A DNA stretch of 64,000 bases, taken from assembly GCA_028564705.1 (NCBI GenBank), contig JAPXFQ010000811.1, forward strand, positions 415,784-479,783, given 5' to 3'. The position numbers were made by a program, and so were the translations under genes. A model generated the notes under the pieces. That model saw only the letters and a program-made list of their open reading frames with translations. It was not told the DNA's origin and did not search any database. This document shows positions 1 through 12,532 of this stretch, piece by piece. Each line of letters opens with the position of its first letter. The first letter of the stretch is position 1. The stretch is from Apricaphanius iberus (Eukaryota > Chordata > Actinopteri > Cyprinodontiformes > Aphaniidae).

Positions 1-1322
<1,322 letters not shown>

Positions 1323-1324
1323 AT

Positions 1325-1440
1325 CGTAAAGAGAATCGATCCAAGCACAGAACCCTGTGCCATATATATATTTCTGGGTGAGGGGTTAGTAAGATATGAC
1401 CTCTCAACAACATATCTTTTTGTAGCCATTGGTTTATTTT
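1325..1440 (-). mobile_element. L2-type LINE reverse transcriptase scrap
   Basis: The minus strand encodes AQGSVLGSILFTIY, the degenerate form of the PQGSVLGP(I/L)LFTIY block of L2/CR1-type reverse transcriptases. The same block is seen better preserved near 27.3 kb. Only about 115 bp survive, butting against the Tc1 end. Confidence 0.6.
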
Positions 1441-1680
1441 TTTCTTAATTTTATTATTTATTATTTTCTTTCTGCATTGACTGTCTGAGAGGAAGGACGT
1501 GAGGAATGATGTGTATTTCCTCTCCTCCCGCTCCCCCTCCCGCTCCCCCTCCCTGTTCCCCAAAAAGTTGAGAAATTTTATTTCTCAACTTTTATTTTCC
1601 TTTTTAATATAGTCTTAGTCGGATATAGTCGGATACCAGACTTCCCTGTGACAGTTCCCCCCCTATTTTCTTCTTAGGAC
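1441..1680. other. low-complexity tract with perfect hairpin
   Basis: A pyrimidine-rich stretch (repeated CTCCCGCTCCCC units at about 1525-1560) is followed by a perfect 13-bp inverted repeat, arms 1563-1575 and 1581-1593, with a 5-nt TTTTA loop. No coding potential is seen. Confidence 0.5.
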
Positions 1681-2930
1681 TACCTCATAAAGAACCAGGG
1701 ATTACAGGCCCTCTGCTCTGACAAGGCTTTTCAGGAACAACTACAACGAATCCTACGCCTTGAGGAGAATGCAAAAGCGATAAAACTCTGCTGCTGGCTT
1801 ACAACAAGCAACAACCTAGCAGGTCGATGCTATCAACACAGAGTAAGACCCCTCCAAACAAATGGTGTCTGTCGGGAAGGACTCCCCACTTATCAGACCT
1901 TTGCCCCCGCTCAGACAGGAGACACCCAAGAAGAAAAAAGAACGTCCAAAGAAACCCCAACAAGAAACAACTCCGATTATCCCCTTTAAAAACACATTCG
2001 CACCACTCAGCTCCCCATCTCCCATCTCCTAGCTCGCTGAGACTGGCAGCTGCAAAGCGAGGTTGGCAAAATGTAAATAACGATGAAAACAAACTGCTCG
2101 AAATGGGCAAAGAGAATGGAGCACAGCAAGAGAGGAAGAGCGCTTGCCATTATTCATGACAGATCAATCAAAGGTATTGAACAGTTATGCATCAATATGA
2201 GTGACTTTAATTGTCCACAGATGATAGTGGCAGAAATCTCTGAATGCCATTTATTATTGAGAACAACCAAGAGCTGGAAAAACTTTTTGTTCATACTGCA
2301 GCTGCGGATATTTCTCTGAAAAAATCTGAAATTCTAAAGAAAGCCTTTTTGGATTTACTCCAGAAATGCAAAAACCACAAGATATAGTTTAATGTTTCTG
2401 GCCAAATTTCTGCAACACGATCAGATGAACAATACAGCAGAATGCAATAGTTTAACAGGTTGTTGAAACAGTGCTGGACGTTAGATTGCATTTCTAAACA
2501 ATTTGAAGGTTTTTTGTAATATAAAGCACCTGCTTACAAGAAATGAATGGTGCCTCGACAAGAAAGGTCAGAGGTTTTATCTATCGAATTTAGTTTCACA
2601 GAAGATATGAACCAGCAGAGTCAAACATTAAAAAACAGAGACGTAATCCCTCCAAAGCCTGATGATCTTCATCACTATTCATCTCGCCATATAAGTCGGC
2701 AATCATCTCACCTAAGTCCTTCTCTTATGCCCTTCTAGTTCAAGTAATCAAAGGGATTCTTCGAATGCCAAGAATTGGTGTGAACGCCGCCACTAGCCAT
2801 GAACAATGTGTCTCTTGTATAAACCTGACTGTGTCTGATATCTGATAGCGACCGCCCCCCACTTCTAGACTGCACATTACTCAGCAAGTTCCGGTCATTC
2901 TGAAAATAGAATCCCGATAATTATTAGCAA
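1680..2930 (+). other. unassigned stretch, possibly decayed LINE ORF1/5' region
   Basis: Two plus-strand open frames (1827-2159, basic, 110 codons; 2083-2319, 78 codons) precede a LINE whose endonuclease starts near 3100. Their position fits a decayed ORF1, but no ORF1 motif is recognisable and the frames are short. Nothing else is seen from 2740 to 2930. Confidence 0.25.
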
Positions 2931-4631
2931 TGGATCATTGCATGCTAAAACTACAAATAACTGCACAGCACATAACCTAATAATAATATCTTGCAAACAA
3001 TAATCTCTCAATTACTTAAAGAAATATTAAGAAAGCTACATTAAATATTAAGTCTCCTAAGTCTCTCCTAATCAATGATTTCATCATTACACAAGATATA
3101 CATGCTCTATTTCTTTCAGAAACTTGGCTAGATGAAAACACAGAACAAACTGTACTATTAGAGACTTGTCCAGCAAATTATTATTTCATTAGTGAGAGCA
3201 GAAAAAACAGAAGAGATGGAGACCTTGCTGCAATCATCCATAAATATCTTAATCTGAAAAAAGGTACATCTTGGACAATTTGGGTCTTTTGAATATCTGG
3301 CCGCCGGGACAAATGAGCCAAAGTCCTATTTCTAAACATATAGACCACCAAAACATATTTTTTTTAAATGAATTCAACAACATATGCTCTGCAATTTTTA
3401 TGAACGATGACCAGTTAATAATTGTGGGAGATTTCAACATACCTAACAACCCCCAGGATACAGGGACTAAATGATACACTCCATAGCTTCAACGTAACCC
3501 AGCATATTACTGAACCAGCGCACATCCAAGGACACACTCTGGACCTACTTATTAGCAAAGACTTAAATATCTCTAACATTGCTGTAACTGATATTTAATT
3601 ATCTGACCATTTCTGTATCTCATTTGAAAGCAACATCTTAACTAAAATATCAAATCACAGTAAGACCATTATTTAAAAAAAAGGCTTCCTCAAAGACAAC
3701 TCGGATGAAAATTTTAAACTGGTGTACACTCCAACCCGATCCAAATCCCCAACATCCACCAACACACATTTGGTAAACAAACTGACAGATGCATTTCTAT
3801 CCAAAATCTCAAACATAATGGATAAGCTTGCGCAACTTAAGGTTAAAACTTTCAGAAGTAGAAAGATGTCTCCATGGAGAAGCAATCAACTGGTATGCAA
3901 TGAAAAAAGGGAGCATTGACGCGCTTAGAGAAAATAGCGGAAAACTCGACTCCAGGTTCTTTATGAGATAAATAAAGAGAGACTGAAAAAATATCAATTA
4001 ATCTTAACAGATGCAAGGGAATCATTTTTCTCTTAGATAAACACAGAAACAACAATAAACACAGAAACAACAATAATGCAAGCATATTATTTGCTACAGT
4101 GGAGAGATTAACTACTCCTCTAGTGACAGTAACCCCTGAACTATACTCCACCAGGGCCTGTAATGAATTTGCCAGATACTTTACTGAAAAGATATTGGCA
4201 TCAGAAAGTAAATTAGTACATCTTTTTCTACCCCAATACCAACATTGAGCACAGTTAACACCCATGCAGAGAAAATGACTGATTTCAGAACAATAAATCA
4301 ATTAAGCTTTGATGAAATTATTAAGAAACTAAACTCTGCCACCTGCTGCTTGGACATTTTACCAACAGGTTTTCTTAAAAAAGTCCTCCCAGCACATCAG
4401 GGTGGATCTGATTCAAATAGTTAACTCATCCCTCATGTGTTTTCCCACAAGCTCTAAAAACTGCACTTATCAAACCAATACTAAAAAAGAAGAACCTAGA
4501 TAGCACGTCGATGCAAAACTACAGACCAATCTCTAATCTCCCATTTATCTGTAAAATTATTGAATAAGCTTTGTTCAAACAGTTAAACAGCTTCCTAACA
4601 ATGAACAACCGCTTTGATATTTATCAGTCTG

Positions 4632-5739
4632 GGGCCGTATTCACAAAGACTCTTATCTTACCGCTAGGTGTTACTCCTAACTCGCGCTAAAAGGTCTTAC
4701 GTAGGAGTTGTCATCTAAAACCTATTCACAAACGCATTAAGAGCTACTTTTACGTAAGACAAATCCCTAAAAGTAAGCTAAGAGTGAGGTCCCGTTGCTA
4801 TGGAAAACGTCATTTCCTATGCACGAGTAAATAGACGGACAGCAGTGTGATTGGTTGTTGAATGCCACGTGTGAAACCAGGAAATGGAAAACTTCAATGT
4901 GGATAAAGCATAATTATGAACAGCGCAAATAGCAGAAACAATGCCCGATGACATATTTGTGTTGGCCACGAGACTCACACTTCATACAACTTACACACAA
5001 TAGCCTACTTACAGAGGGTGAAGTTTAAAAACGAAAAAACGTTAAATGCATCATATTATGTGACAGACTGGCGTCCTATCCAGGGTCCCTGCTTGATATG
5101 TGTGCCATCCACAACTCCGACCACCCCCGGCATACCTGTAATCGCCTTGAAATTGGCTTTAATTTGATGCAGTTGCTGGATGTCTAATGGGAAACGGATT
5201 AATTGTTTGATAATGTGTGGTCGACAGAGCCCTTTAAGGGTTTGGTGGATTGATCGGCTGATAGAGGGTTGTGATATACCCAAGTCGTCCATGTTGCAAA
5301 GTTGCATTTTACCTGTTTCTAAATATCTTAGTGTCGCTAAACATTTAATTTTTGGACTGATTTGGTTGTTACGATTAGTTAGAGACGTAATTGCATCCCA
5401 CACCAAATCTACAAAATGTTCAATACCTTCACGATTTAGTCGGTATCGTTTGGTTAATTCCGAATCATCCAGAGTGTCCAACACATTGCGTCTGGCTGCA
5501 GCCATTTCAGGAGTCTTTGTGAATAGGTCTTTGGGTGTTAGGAGTCCTCTTGACTTCTTTTAAGGACTCCCAGACTTAGGAGCTACTTTTAGGCCTAAAA
5601 GTGGTTGTGAATAACTTTTATCTCAACAAACTAGGAGTCCTAAATTTAAGAGTGACACGGCCACAGTTTTTAGGAGTCACTCCTAAATTCGGCAGTTAGG
5701 ACCTACTTTTAGCCCTAAGATTCTTTGTGAATACGGCCC
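4632..5739 (-). mobile_element. PIF/Harbinger DNA transposon inside the LINE
   Basis: Terminal inverted repeats begin GGGCCGTATTCACAAAGA at 4632 and read as its complement ending at 5739. A 3-bp CTG duplication flanks both ends (4629-4631 and 5740-5742). Removing the element rejoins the LINE codons for the YQSG motif in frame, which independently confirms the boundaries. A 3-bp target duplication and a HARBI1-like coding fragment both fit PIF/Harbinger. Confidence 0.85.
5056..5505 (-). pseudogene. HARBI1-like Harbinger transposase, N-terminal fragment
   Basis: The open frame of 149 codons starts MAAARRNVLDTLDDSELTKR and ends just after MPGVVGVVDGTHIK. That segment is typical of Harbinger DDE nucleases and carries the first catalytic Asp (the D of VDGTHI). 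HARBI1-type proteins are usually about 350 residues, so the second catalytic Asp, the Glu and the C-terminal half are missing. The frame lies within the 1.1-kb inverted-repeat element and is antisense to the host LINE. It is an internally deleted copy that could move only with enzyme supplied elsewhere. Confidence 0.8.
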
Positions 5740-6045
5740 CTGGTTTACGTGGGCACCATAGCACAGAGAATGTTAAAGTCTTCAATGATATCCCTACAAA
5801 TACTGCCTGTGGTAAATCCACAATACTGGTACTATTAGAACTCAATGCAGTGTTTTACACAGTTGATCATGATATTTTACTAGAAGGTCTAGAGAGCTGG
5901 ATGAACTTTCTGATACGGCACTGGATACTGGTTCAAATCCTATCTCAAGAACAGTAACTTTTTTGTGTCGATTAGGAAATTCTGATCACAAAACACAGAA
6001 ATCAAATGCGGGTCACCCAGGGCTCCATCCTGGGGCCCGTCCTGT

Positions 6046-6290
6046 CAGGCTTTGACTTTGGCAGGAGGAAGGACTTCGGTGTGGAGGTCGATTAAAAGGT
6101 GCAAAGGTGGTTTTGATGGTAGAACAGAGGAACTTAGATTGCAGTCTAACCATGACACAACAATAATGTTCCAGCAAGGTCTAAAGCTCACGCTGGAGCT
6201 TAAATGAGGGAGAACAAAGGAGGAACAGGTGAAGCCAAACAGCCTAGGAGCAGTCAGTAATCAAGATTCAGAGCCCTGTAGGCTCCCATT
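6046..6290. mobile_element. unidentified insertion in the LINE RT region
   Basis: LINE homology stops after the GPVL codons near 6045 and resumes near 6285-6300 with the block leading to the YADH motif. The roughly 240 bp between do not read as reverse transcriptase and match nothing I recognise. A short nonautonomous element or a rearrangement would explain it. Confidence 0.35.
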
Positions 6291-7490
6291 AAGCCAGATA
6301 ATAACAACCAAAAATATTAACTACCACAAATATGCTGACCACACTCAACTTTATATTTCAATGTCACCAAGTGATGTTGAACCCGTCCAAATCCTCAATA
6401 AATGCAGTGAGCAAATTAACAGCTGAATGTCCCAAAATGTCCTCCAATTGAACAAAAACAAAACAGAAGTACTTCTCTTTGGACCCAAAAAAGATCGACT
6501 ACATATCAGTAATCAGCTTAAACAGGTTTAACTAGTAGGTACCAAACCTAGGTGTGATAATGGACTCAGACCTGAAGGTCACATAAAGGCAATAACAAGG
6601 TCAGTTTTCTATCACCTGAAGAACATTTCTAGGGTTAAAGGACTAATGACACAAGGAGACTTATAAAAACTCATCCATACATTTATCTCTAGCCGCCTTT
6701 ATTACTGTAACATTATCTTCACAGGTCTACCTAAAAAAATCAAACAGACAGCTGCAGCTGATCGAGAATGCTGCTGCTGGCGTTCACACTACAACCAAGA
6801 AAGTAGAACACATCACCCCAGTTCTAAAGTCCTTACACTGGCTCCCTGTAGGTCAGAGAATAGACTTCCAAGTGCTTTTATTAGTCTATAAATTATTTAA
6901 TGGGTTAGCACCAGAGTACATTAGAGATCTGCTATCGGTGTACAAACCATCCAGACCAGCTCTAGTATACTGTTCATACCTAGAACCAGAACCGAGCATG
7001 GGGAAGCAGCTTTCAGTTTCTATGCTCTCCATATCTGGAACAAACTGCTGGATGAATGCAAAGCTGCACAATCTATAAACTATTTTAAAACGAAAATAAA
7101 AATGTATCTATTTAGACTAGTTTATGAGTAAATTATTTGATTTTTTATTGCTTTTGTCAATCGTTAAATGCTGCTTTGAATTATACTGTCACTGTTAAAG
7201 GTTTAATTGATTACTTGTCGCCATGATTATTTTCTTATGGTTATTGCTTATTTCTGTTTTTACCTTTATTGTTTTTGCTAAACATTTTAATTAATAAAAA
7301 AAAATTCTTATGGTTTCCTAAATGATGTCGATGACTCATCACAATCTGCTGGGATTCCTTACATAGTAAAATTTTAACTGATTGGAATGTTTGTATAATT
7401 GCATTGAAATTACTTTTGTTTTAAAGTGTCTTGAGATGACATCTGTTGTGAATTAATGCTATATAAATAAAAAGTGAATTGAATTGAATC

Positions 7491-7777
7491 TCATTTCAGT
7501 CTATTTAATCTTCTTGTGAAAAGCAGCTTGTTGGTGAGTTAGGTTAGAACTACATCTGAAAGATGTTCCCACTTATCTCTGGTAATATTCCCTACATATT
7601 CTTCATTAGTTACAACTGTCTCTTCACACAACACAGGAGCTATATATGGAGAGCTGGCCGATTAAGTCATGTAGTTCGATGGAAGCTCTGATTTTCCAGC
7701 GGATGCTCCAGCTGGATATGTAATAAAGCTCCGGTTACCTGTGTTGAGTACTGCAGACCAACCATGTGCTGTAAGGA
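7491..7777. other. no recognised feature; TATA-like box upstream of a short ORF
   Basis: There is a TATATAT-like run near 7642-7650 roughly 130 bp before the ATG at 7778. No repeat family or exon is recognised. The TATA-like run may be coincidental. Confidence 0.2.
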
Positions 7778-8002
7778 GTGGAACATATACTACTGCTGCT
7801 GCTGCTGCTGTATGCTTCATCTGCTGACACACAGAACAGAGCTGGGGATGACGAACTGAACCTCCTATCAGTGGAGGACATTCTGCTGCACATGCATCCA
7901 GATCTGTTTTTGAAAAGGTTCGCAGTGTGTGGTCATGGAATCTCTTGGATCACAGCCACACCAGTGACTGCTGGGAAAATAACTTTAGTTGTCAGCAGCT
8001 AG
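7778..8002 (+). CDS. short ORF with signal-peptide-like start, unknown
   Basis: A 74-codon frame begins MEHILLLLLLLYASSADTQN, which looks like a cleavable signal peptide followed by an acidic, non-repetitive segment. I do not recognise it. The leucine run is encoded by a CTG microsatellite (CTGCTGCTGCTGCTG), which weakens the signal-peptide reading. It could be a first exon or a decayed gene, or chance. No splice donor within the ORF stands out. Confidence 0.25.
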   Translation: MEHILLLLLLLYASSADTQNRAGDDELNLLSVEDILLHMHPDLFLKRFAVCGHGISWITATPVTAGKITLVVSS

Positions 8003-9060
8003 CCATGTAGGGAGGGGGCGGGGCTTAATCTTTTCTTCACTGCTGTAGATGACATCATGTGTGGGTGTCCTCATCACCTACCTGTTCCTTCTAAAGAACA
8101 GGATGACCAACCATCCCATCATTTACTTATGTTTCTGATTGGTTATTGGAAGTTCTGAAAAACATATCTACACTACTGGTTTCATCCCTTGGCCAATCAG
8201 GTTCCTATTCTGCTCCGACCTGCTTCTGCCAGACAATCCTAATGGTTTCCATTCATGTTTCTGCTCTGCATGTCTACCTAATTATGTCTGAATCATTCTT
8301 TCTGTTCCTTAGTCACTGATCTACCGTGACCAATGATATTGCCACAAAGAATGACAATAATGAGAATGAAATCATCAAAATATTCCCTTCAAAAATCCTA
8401 TATTTATCCTGAAGGGAAATTAAATATAGTTATTCAGATCATCAAAGTATCTTCAGAGACTTATGGATGATTATGCTGCGGGCAGGAAGGATCTCCTGCA
8501 GCAGTCAGTGTTCCAACCAATCTGTAGGGGATATGATCTTCTCTGGTCCTGCTCTGCATCCATTAAGCCTCCTCTTCAGCTCCCCTGGGATTTGGGGTCA
8601 CAGTTTACATGTAATCATTTCCATTATTGGGACTCCAGGGTAATTTTTTCCAGACTTTCATCTTGGGTTAAATCTGTTGACCTGCTCCTCTTAGCCATCC
8701 TGTCTCCATACAAAATTTTCATCATATCACGACCATTTCAACAGTGAGCAGCGTCATTTATTAGCACCAAAAGGCGCCACAGCAACAGATATAACAAGAG
8801 ATCAACATGGAAGAAGCAGCAATGGTTAACATGTTTCTGTTTTGTTATACACTGCTTTGCCAGAAACCCTTCTGATGGTACAAAGCCAGTGGTTTGGTGA
8901 TGTCTGCTGATTTAATTTTTCTCTGAGATCCAACCAATCAGCATCACTTAAAAAGAGCTCCAATCCAGTGGCTGTACTGGGCCATTCCTGACCACATACC
9001 CCCAGACTTTTACTTAGCTGGTTCCTGAAATGGTCCAGAAAACGGCCTTGTGAAGTGGAC
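8003..9060. other. no recognised gene or repeat
   Basis: This is an AT-moderate intergenic stretch without long frames, splice patterns or repeat hallmarks that I can identify. Confidence 0.4.
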
Positions 9061-9076
9061 ACGCACACACAAATGT

Positions 9077-9306
9077 GTTTTACTATCTTTTTGGGGACTT
9101 CTCATTGACATAATGCTTTCCAAAGCCCCTTACCCTAACCATCAAAAATGAATGCCTAATCCTAACCATCCTCCTTACCCTAACCATTACCTAACGGTAA
9201 CCCTGCCACTAAAACCACAATTTGAGCCTCAAAAATGCCTTCAGATTTGTGGGGCCTGGGATTTTGGTACCCACAACGGCTGTCGGTCCCCACGAGGATA
9301 GTAAAC
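9077..9306. repeat. short inverted-repeat element (MITE-like)
   Basis: The left end reads TTTACTATCTTTTTGGGGAC and the right end reads GTCCCCACGAGGATAGTAAA, an imperfect inverted pair about 230 bp apart. The interior has repeated CCTTACCCTAACCAT words. This is a common shape of short nonautonomous DNA elements in fish; the superfamily is not determined. Confidence 0.5.
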
Positions 9307-9822
9307 TTCCTATTTTTGGTCTCCCAAAGATATTAAAATACGCACACACGCACACACACCGTGAAGTTCTGCTAAAATGACTCTGAATTCCCATTGTGTG
9401 AGTTGGGGTTCCCATTTAGTTGCTCCTGTTAGAAAACAAACAGTCACAAGAAATAACACCTCATTGCCTATGGTTACATATAATAAAAACTGTCAAAAAG
9501 TAATAAAGGAGGAAAAAAATGCTTCCAGCTACACAGCAAAACCAGAGGGAATCATTGTTTGAGTAACAACACTTCAACTATAGAACTTACAGTATGAAAA
9601 GTCCACTAAAAGAAACAATCAGAACTAAACTAAATACTACTACGAATTTCTTTATTTATTTATGGCTAGATTAGATTTGAATGCGCAGTTTGTTTTGTTC
9701 TTTGTGACAGCATTTCATTTTTCATCTTACAAGGGTCAGTAGAGCCACTTCAACATCTTGTATGTCAGTAAAAGAAAAATACAGATTTGTCTCCCTCCAA
9801 CTTTCTGTTGCCATGAGCAATG
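9307..9822. other. no gene; short CA-rich run
   Basis: A short CACACACGCACACACACC run lies near 9342-9360. The rest up to the trinucleotide microsatellite holds nothing recognisable. Confidence 0.4.
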
Positions 9823-9823
9823 C

Positions 9824-9901
<78 letters not shown>
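9823..9901. repeat. (AAT)n microsatellite
   Basis: About 26 uninterrupted AAT/TAA units. It creates artefactual poly-Asn and poly-Leu frames on the two strands. Confidence 0.95.
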
Positions 9902-9902
<1 letters not shown>

Positions 9903-10017
9903 TTGTACTTATAATTCTCATTTTAATAGTAATACTAATGATAACTATGATAGTAACAATAAGTGATGATGAGGAGGATAAAATTAATGTCATTTACATT
10001 ATTATATATTCTGATGA

Positions 10018-10990
10018 ATATTAAAAAGAGAGATCACATTTCTCCTGTTTTGGCTTCCCTCCATTGGCTCCCTGTTAAATCCAGAATAGAGTTTAAGATC
10101 CTCCTCCTTACTTATAAAGCCCTTAATAATCAGCTCCATCATACATCAGAGATCTGATTGTTCCATATGTTCCTAACAGAGCACTTTGTTCTCAGAATGC
10201 AGGTCTACTGGTAGTTTCTAGGATTTCTAAAAGTAGAATGGGAGGCAGATCTTTTAGTTATCAGGCTCCTCTCCTGTGGAACCAGCTCCCAGTTTTAGTC
10301 CATGAGGCAGATACTCTGTCTGTTTTTAAGACTAGGCTTAAAACCTTCCTTTTGATAAAGCTTATAGTCAGAGTGGCTTGGGTTATCCTGAGTTATCTCT
10401 GTAGTTATGCTGCTATAGGCTTAGACTGTTGGGAGGACAGTCTCACCACTTTTCTCCTACTACTCTCCAGGTAAACTTTTTCTACTGTTATTGTAATTGT
10501 TAACCCAGTTTTCTCTCAGTATTTTTCTCCCCATAGAAGCTCCACATGGTCTGGTATACTGCTCAGCTACAGCGCCCCCTGCTGGATGGGAATCATCGGT
10601 CCAGGTAATGCTCAAAGTCACCTAGCATCCTCCATGCTGTCTCTTCTCTCTCTTCTCAGACCCCCAGACGGTCGTGGCAGATGACCGCTTGTACTGAGCT
10701 ATGTTCTGGTTCTGGTTGTGCCGGAGGTTTCTTCCTCTTAAAGGGGAGTTTTTCCTCTCCACTGTTGCTACATGCTTGCTCAGTAAGAGGGATTGCTGAG
10801 GAATAGCTGTGATTGGAGTCTCCATGTTTAAGGCACAACCTCATGTTGATGACTTATCGCAATCTGGTGGGATTCCTTAAATAGAAAACTTTTCACTAAT
10901 TGGAATGTTTGTATAATTGTATTGAAATGACTTTTCTTTTAAAGTGCCCAGAGATGACATTTGTTTTGACTTGGTACTGTTATATAAAAC
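10018..10990 (+). mobile_element. L2-type LINE 3' end, plus strand
   Basis: The frame reads [20 protein letters not shown], then [12 protein letters not shown], and later [17 protein letters not shown] at 10240-10290, the C-terminal blocks of an L2-type reverse transcriptase. A 3' UTR follows and ends near 10990 with the GTTATATAAA-type tail. It is 5'-truncated. The same family occurs near 16.1 kb, 26.4-30.1 kb, 46.4 kb and 50 kb on the minus strand. Confidence 0.75.
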
Positions 10991-10998
10991 GTTATATA

Positions 10999-11085
10999 TA
11001 TATAGGGGTGTGCGATTTGACAATTTAAGACCGCGAAGCGATCTACACATGTGAAAATCTGTCATTTTTGAGAGATCGTTTTATC
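10999..11085. mobile_element. hAT-like terminal fragment
   Basis: TATAGGGGTGTGCGATTTGA resembles the TAGGGGTGGGCGAT termini of fish hAT elements. A complementary-looking end (AATATCGCCCACCCCTA) is at about 25143-25160, too far away to be a partner. Only a fragment is present here. Confidence 0.3.
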
Positions 11086-11089
11086 CCGA

Positions 11090-11310
11090 TTCACAGTTCT
11101 GCTGCTGTATTTGCATGATCAGGGCAAAACCTCACTTTGATGACTCATCACAAACTGCTGGGATTCTTTACATAGAAAACTTTTAACTCACTGGAATGTT
11201 TATATAATTATATTGAAATTACGTTTGTCGTAAAGTGCCTTAAGATTACATTTGTTGTGAATTGGCACTATATAAATAAAAGTGAATTGAATTCAATTGA
11301 ACTGAATATA
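11090..11310 (+). mobile_element. L2-type LINE 3' tail
   Basis: This is a 3' UTR and tail of the same LINE group (CACTATATAAATAAAAGTGA followed by GAATTGAATTC-like repeats), with no coding part. It lies just upstream of F3. Confidence 0.6.
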
Positions 11311-11639
11311 CAAATTTTCTGAGTTATTGTGTAGCAAAGTTGTTAGTGCAGCTGCTCAGAAAACAGAGGCCCTTTTCTGAATTCAAATCCCATCCCATAT
11401 TGTTACTTGTTGTGCGTTATAGCAACCTCAATGTATTAGTTTGACCCAACATGCTTACATTCAATTCACTCAACAAAATTCATTATTGTTAAATCAACCC
11501 AAATTAGTTGTGTGGAAATGATTTACATAATTTTATTATGTTCACCCAACAAGTTCTTTTTTCTTTTTCGAGTGCATTCATTTTGCATGGCCGATCTGTT
11601 TCTTCCATCCATGCAGCAGCAGCTTTCACCAGGACGCAT

Positions 11640-11828
11640 GACATCATCAGGGCGGTACGCAGGAGCAGAATGTAGTGACGCCACAGCCGGGCGGCCCTCA
11701 TTTGGTACAGCCCCCCGCACCCTCAGCGCTTTAACGGGCTGTTCTGTTGAAGCGAGTGTAGTGAGAGAGAACAGGAGAGGCGCCGTGGCTGGATGAGAGG
11801 TCGGCTGCACTGGACTAGACGGGACAGG
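11640..11828 (+). promoter_or_regulatory. F3: putative F3 promoter/5' UTR region
   Basis: The stretch before the F3 start codon is GC-rich compared with its surroundings. It contains a TGACATCA motif near 11639-11646 resembling AP-1/CRE sites and no clear TATA box. AP-1 and GC-box control is known for mammalian F3; applying it here is inference. The transcription start is not determinable from sequence alone. Confidence 0.3.
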
Positions 11829-11886
11829 ATGAAGCTGCTGAACACATCTCTCTTCATGCTCCTCCTCTCCGCACTCTGCGCCTCCG
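11829..11886 (+). CDS. F3: F3 exon 1: signal peptide
   Basis: It encodes [19 protein letters not shown] plus the first base of the next codon (phase 1), with donor GTGAGT. A second in-frame ATG lies 36 nt upstream at 11793. The downstream ATG was chosen because it gives a compact signal peptide, whereas the longer start would prepend 12 mostly basic residues. Both could serve. Confidence 0.88.
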
Positions 11887-12456
11887 GTGAGTTTAGTCTG
11901 CAGATGTAGAGAAGACTTCTTCCGTGAATAAACCAAGTTAGAGCTCATAAAAAGTTCCCAAGTTACAGGCCGGCGGAATTTTCTCAAATGGCTCACTCAT
12001 TGTTCCAATTTAGTGCTGTTTGCGAAACCCGCATTTCCGCAATCAAAGCTGTCGGCACAGTATTAGTTGAAGTACTTTCAAGGCTTATCTGTAGGAATGA
12101 GTGAGTTGTGTACCTGGGGCCAGCACAGAACGCACTTCTTCGTGCCAGTTGGTTCTGGTTGGATCTGATTTCTATGATAAACCTGGAATGGTAGATTAAC
12201 GAGAACTATTACCTCAGTGTTAAAGCAGAGACCGGTACAGGAATCAAACATTTTACTTAGGTATGGAGAGTAATACTTCAACTTACTTTTACTCAAAGGA
12301 AAAATAAATAGCAGCTGTCCAAGAAATGACTTCAGAGGAGAAACGTGTTAGTTAAAAATGCTCAGGTACTGAGTACCTTATCATAAGCTCTGATTTATTA
12401 CTTACAGTCAGGGGCAGATCTAGAAAAATATTTCTGGGGTGGCACCATATGCTAGT

Positions 12457-12532
<76 letters not shown>

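Larger units (their letters stand above)
2930..7490 (+). mobile_element. L2/CR1-type LINE, decayed, plus strand
   Basis: Domains appear in normal LINE order but scattered over frames. Endonuclease blocks are ALFLSETWLDEN near 3105-3140, IIVGDFNIP near 3420-3445 and a SDHFCISFES-like stretch near 3600. Reverse transcriptase blocks include YQSG/HSTE (split by an inserted DNA transposon), TQGSILGPVL near 6010-6045, a YADH form of the catalytic YADD near 6330, and the SLHWLPV...LLLVYKLFNGLAPEYI block at 6830-6930. The 3' tail at 7420-7487 (GTGAATTGAATTGAAT) is shared by several other LINE ends in this window. Stops and indels make it non-functional; the YADD motif has lost its second Asp. Confidence 0.8.

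Noticed and set aside
9736..10024. Poly-Leu and poly-Asn ORFs on opposite strands
   Set aside because: They are products of the (AAT)n microsatellite; no supporting coding features.
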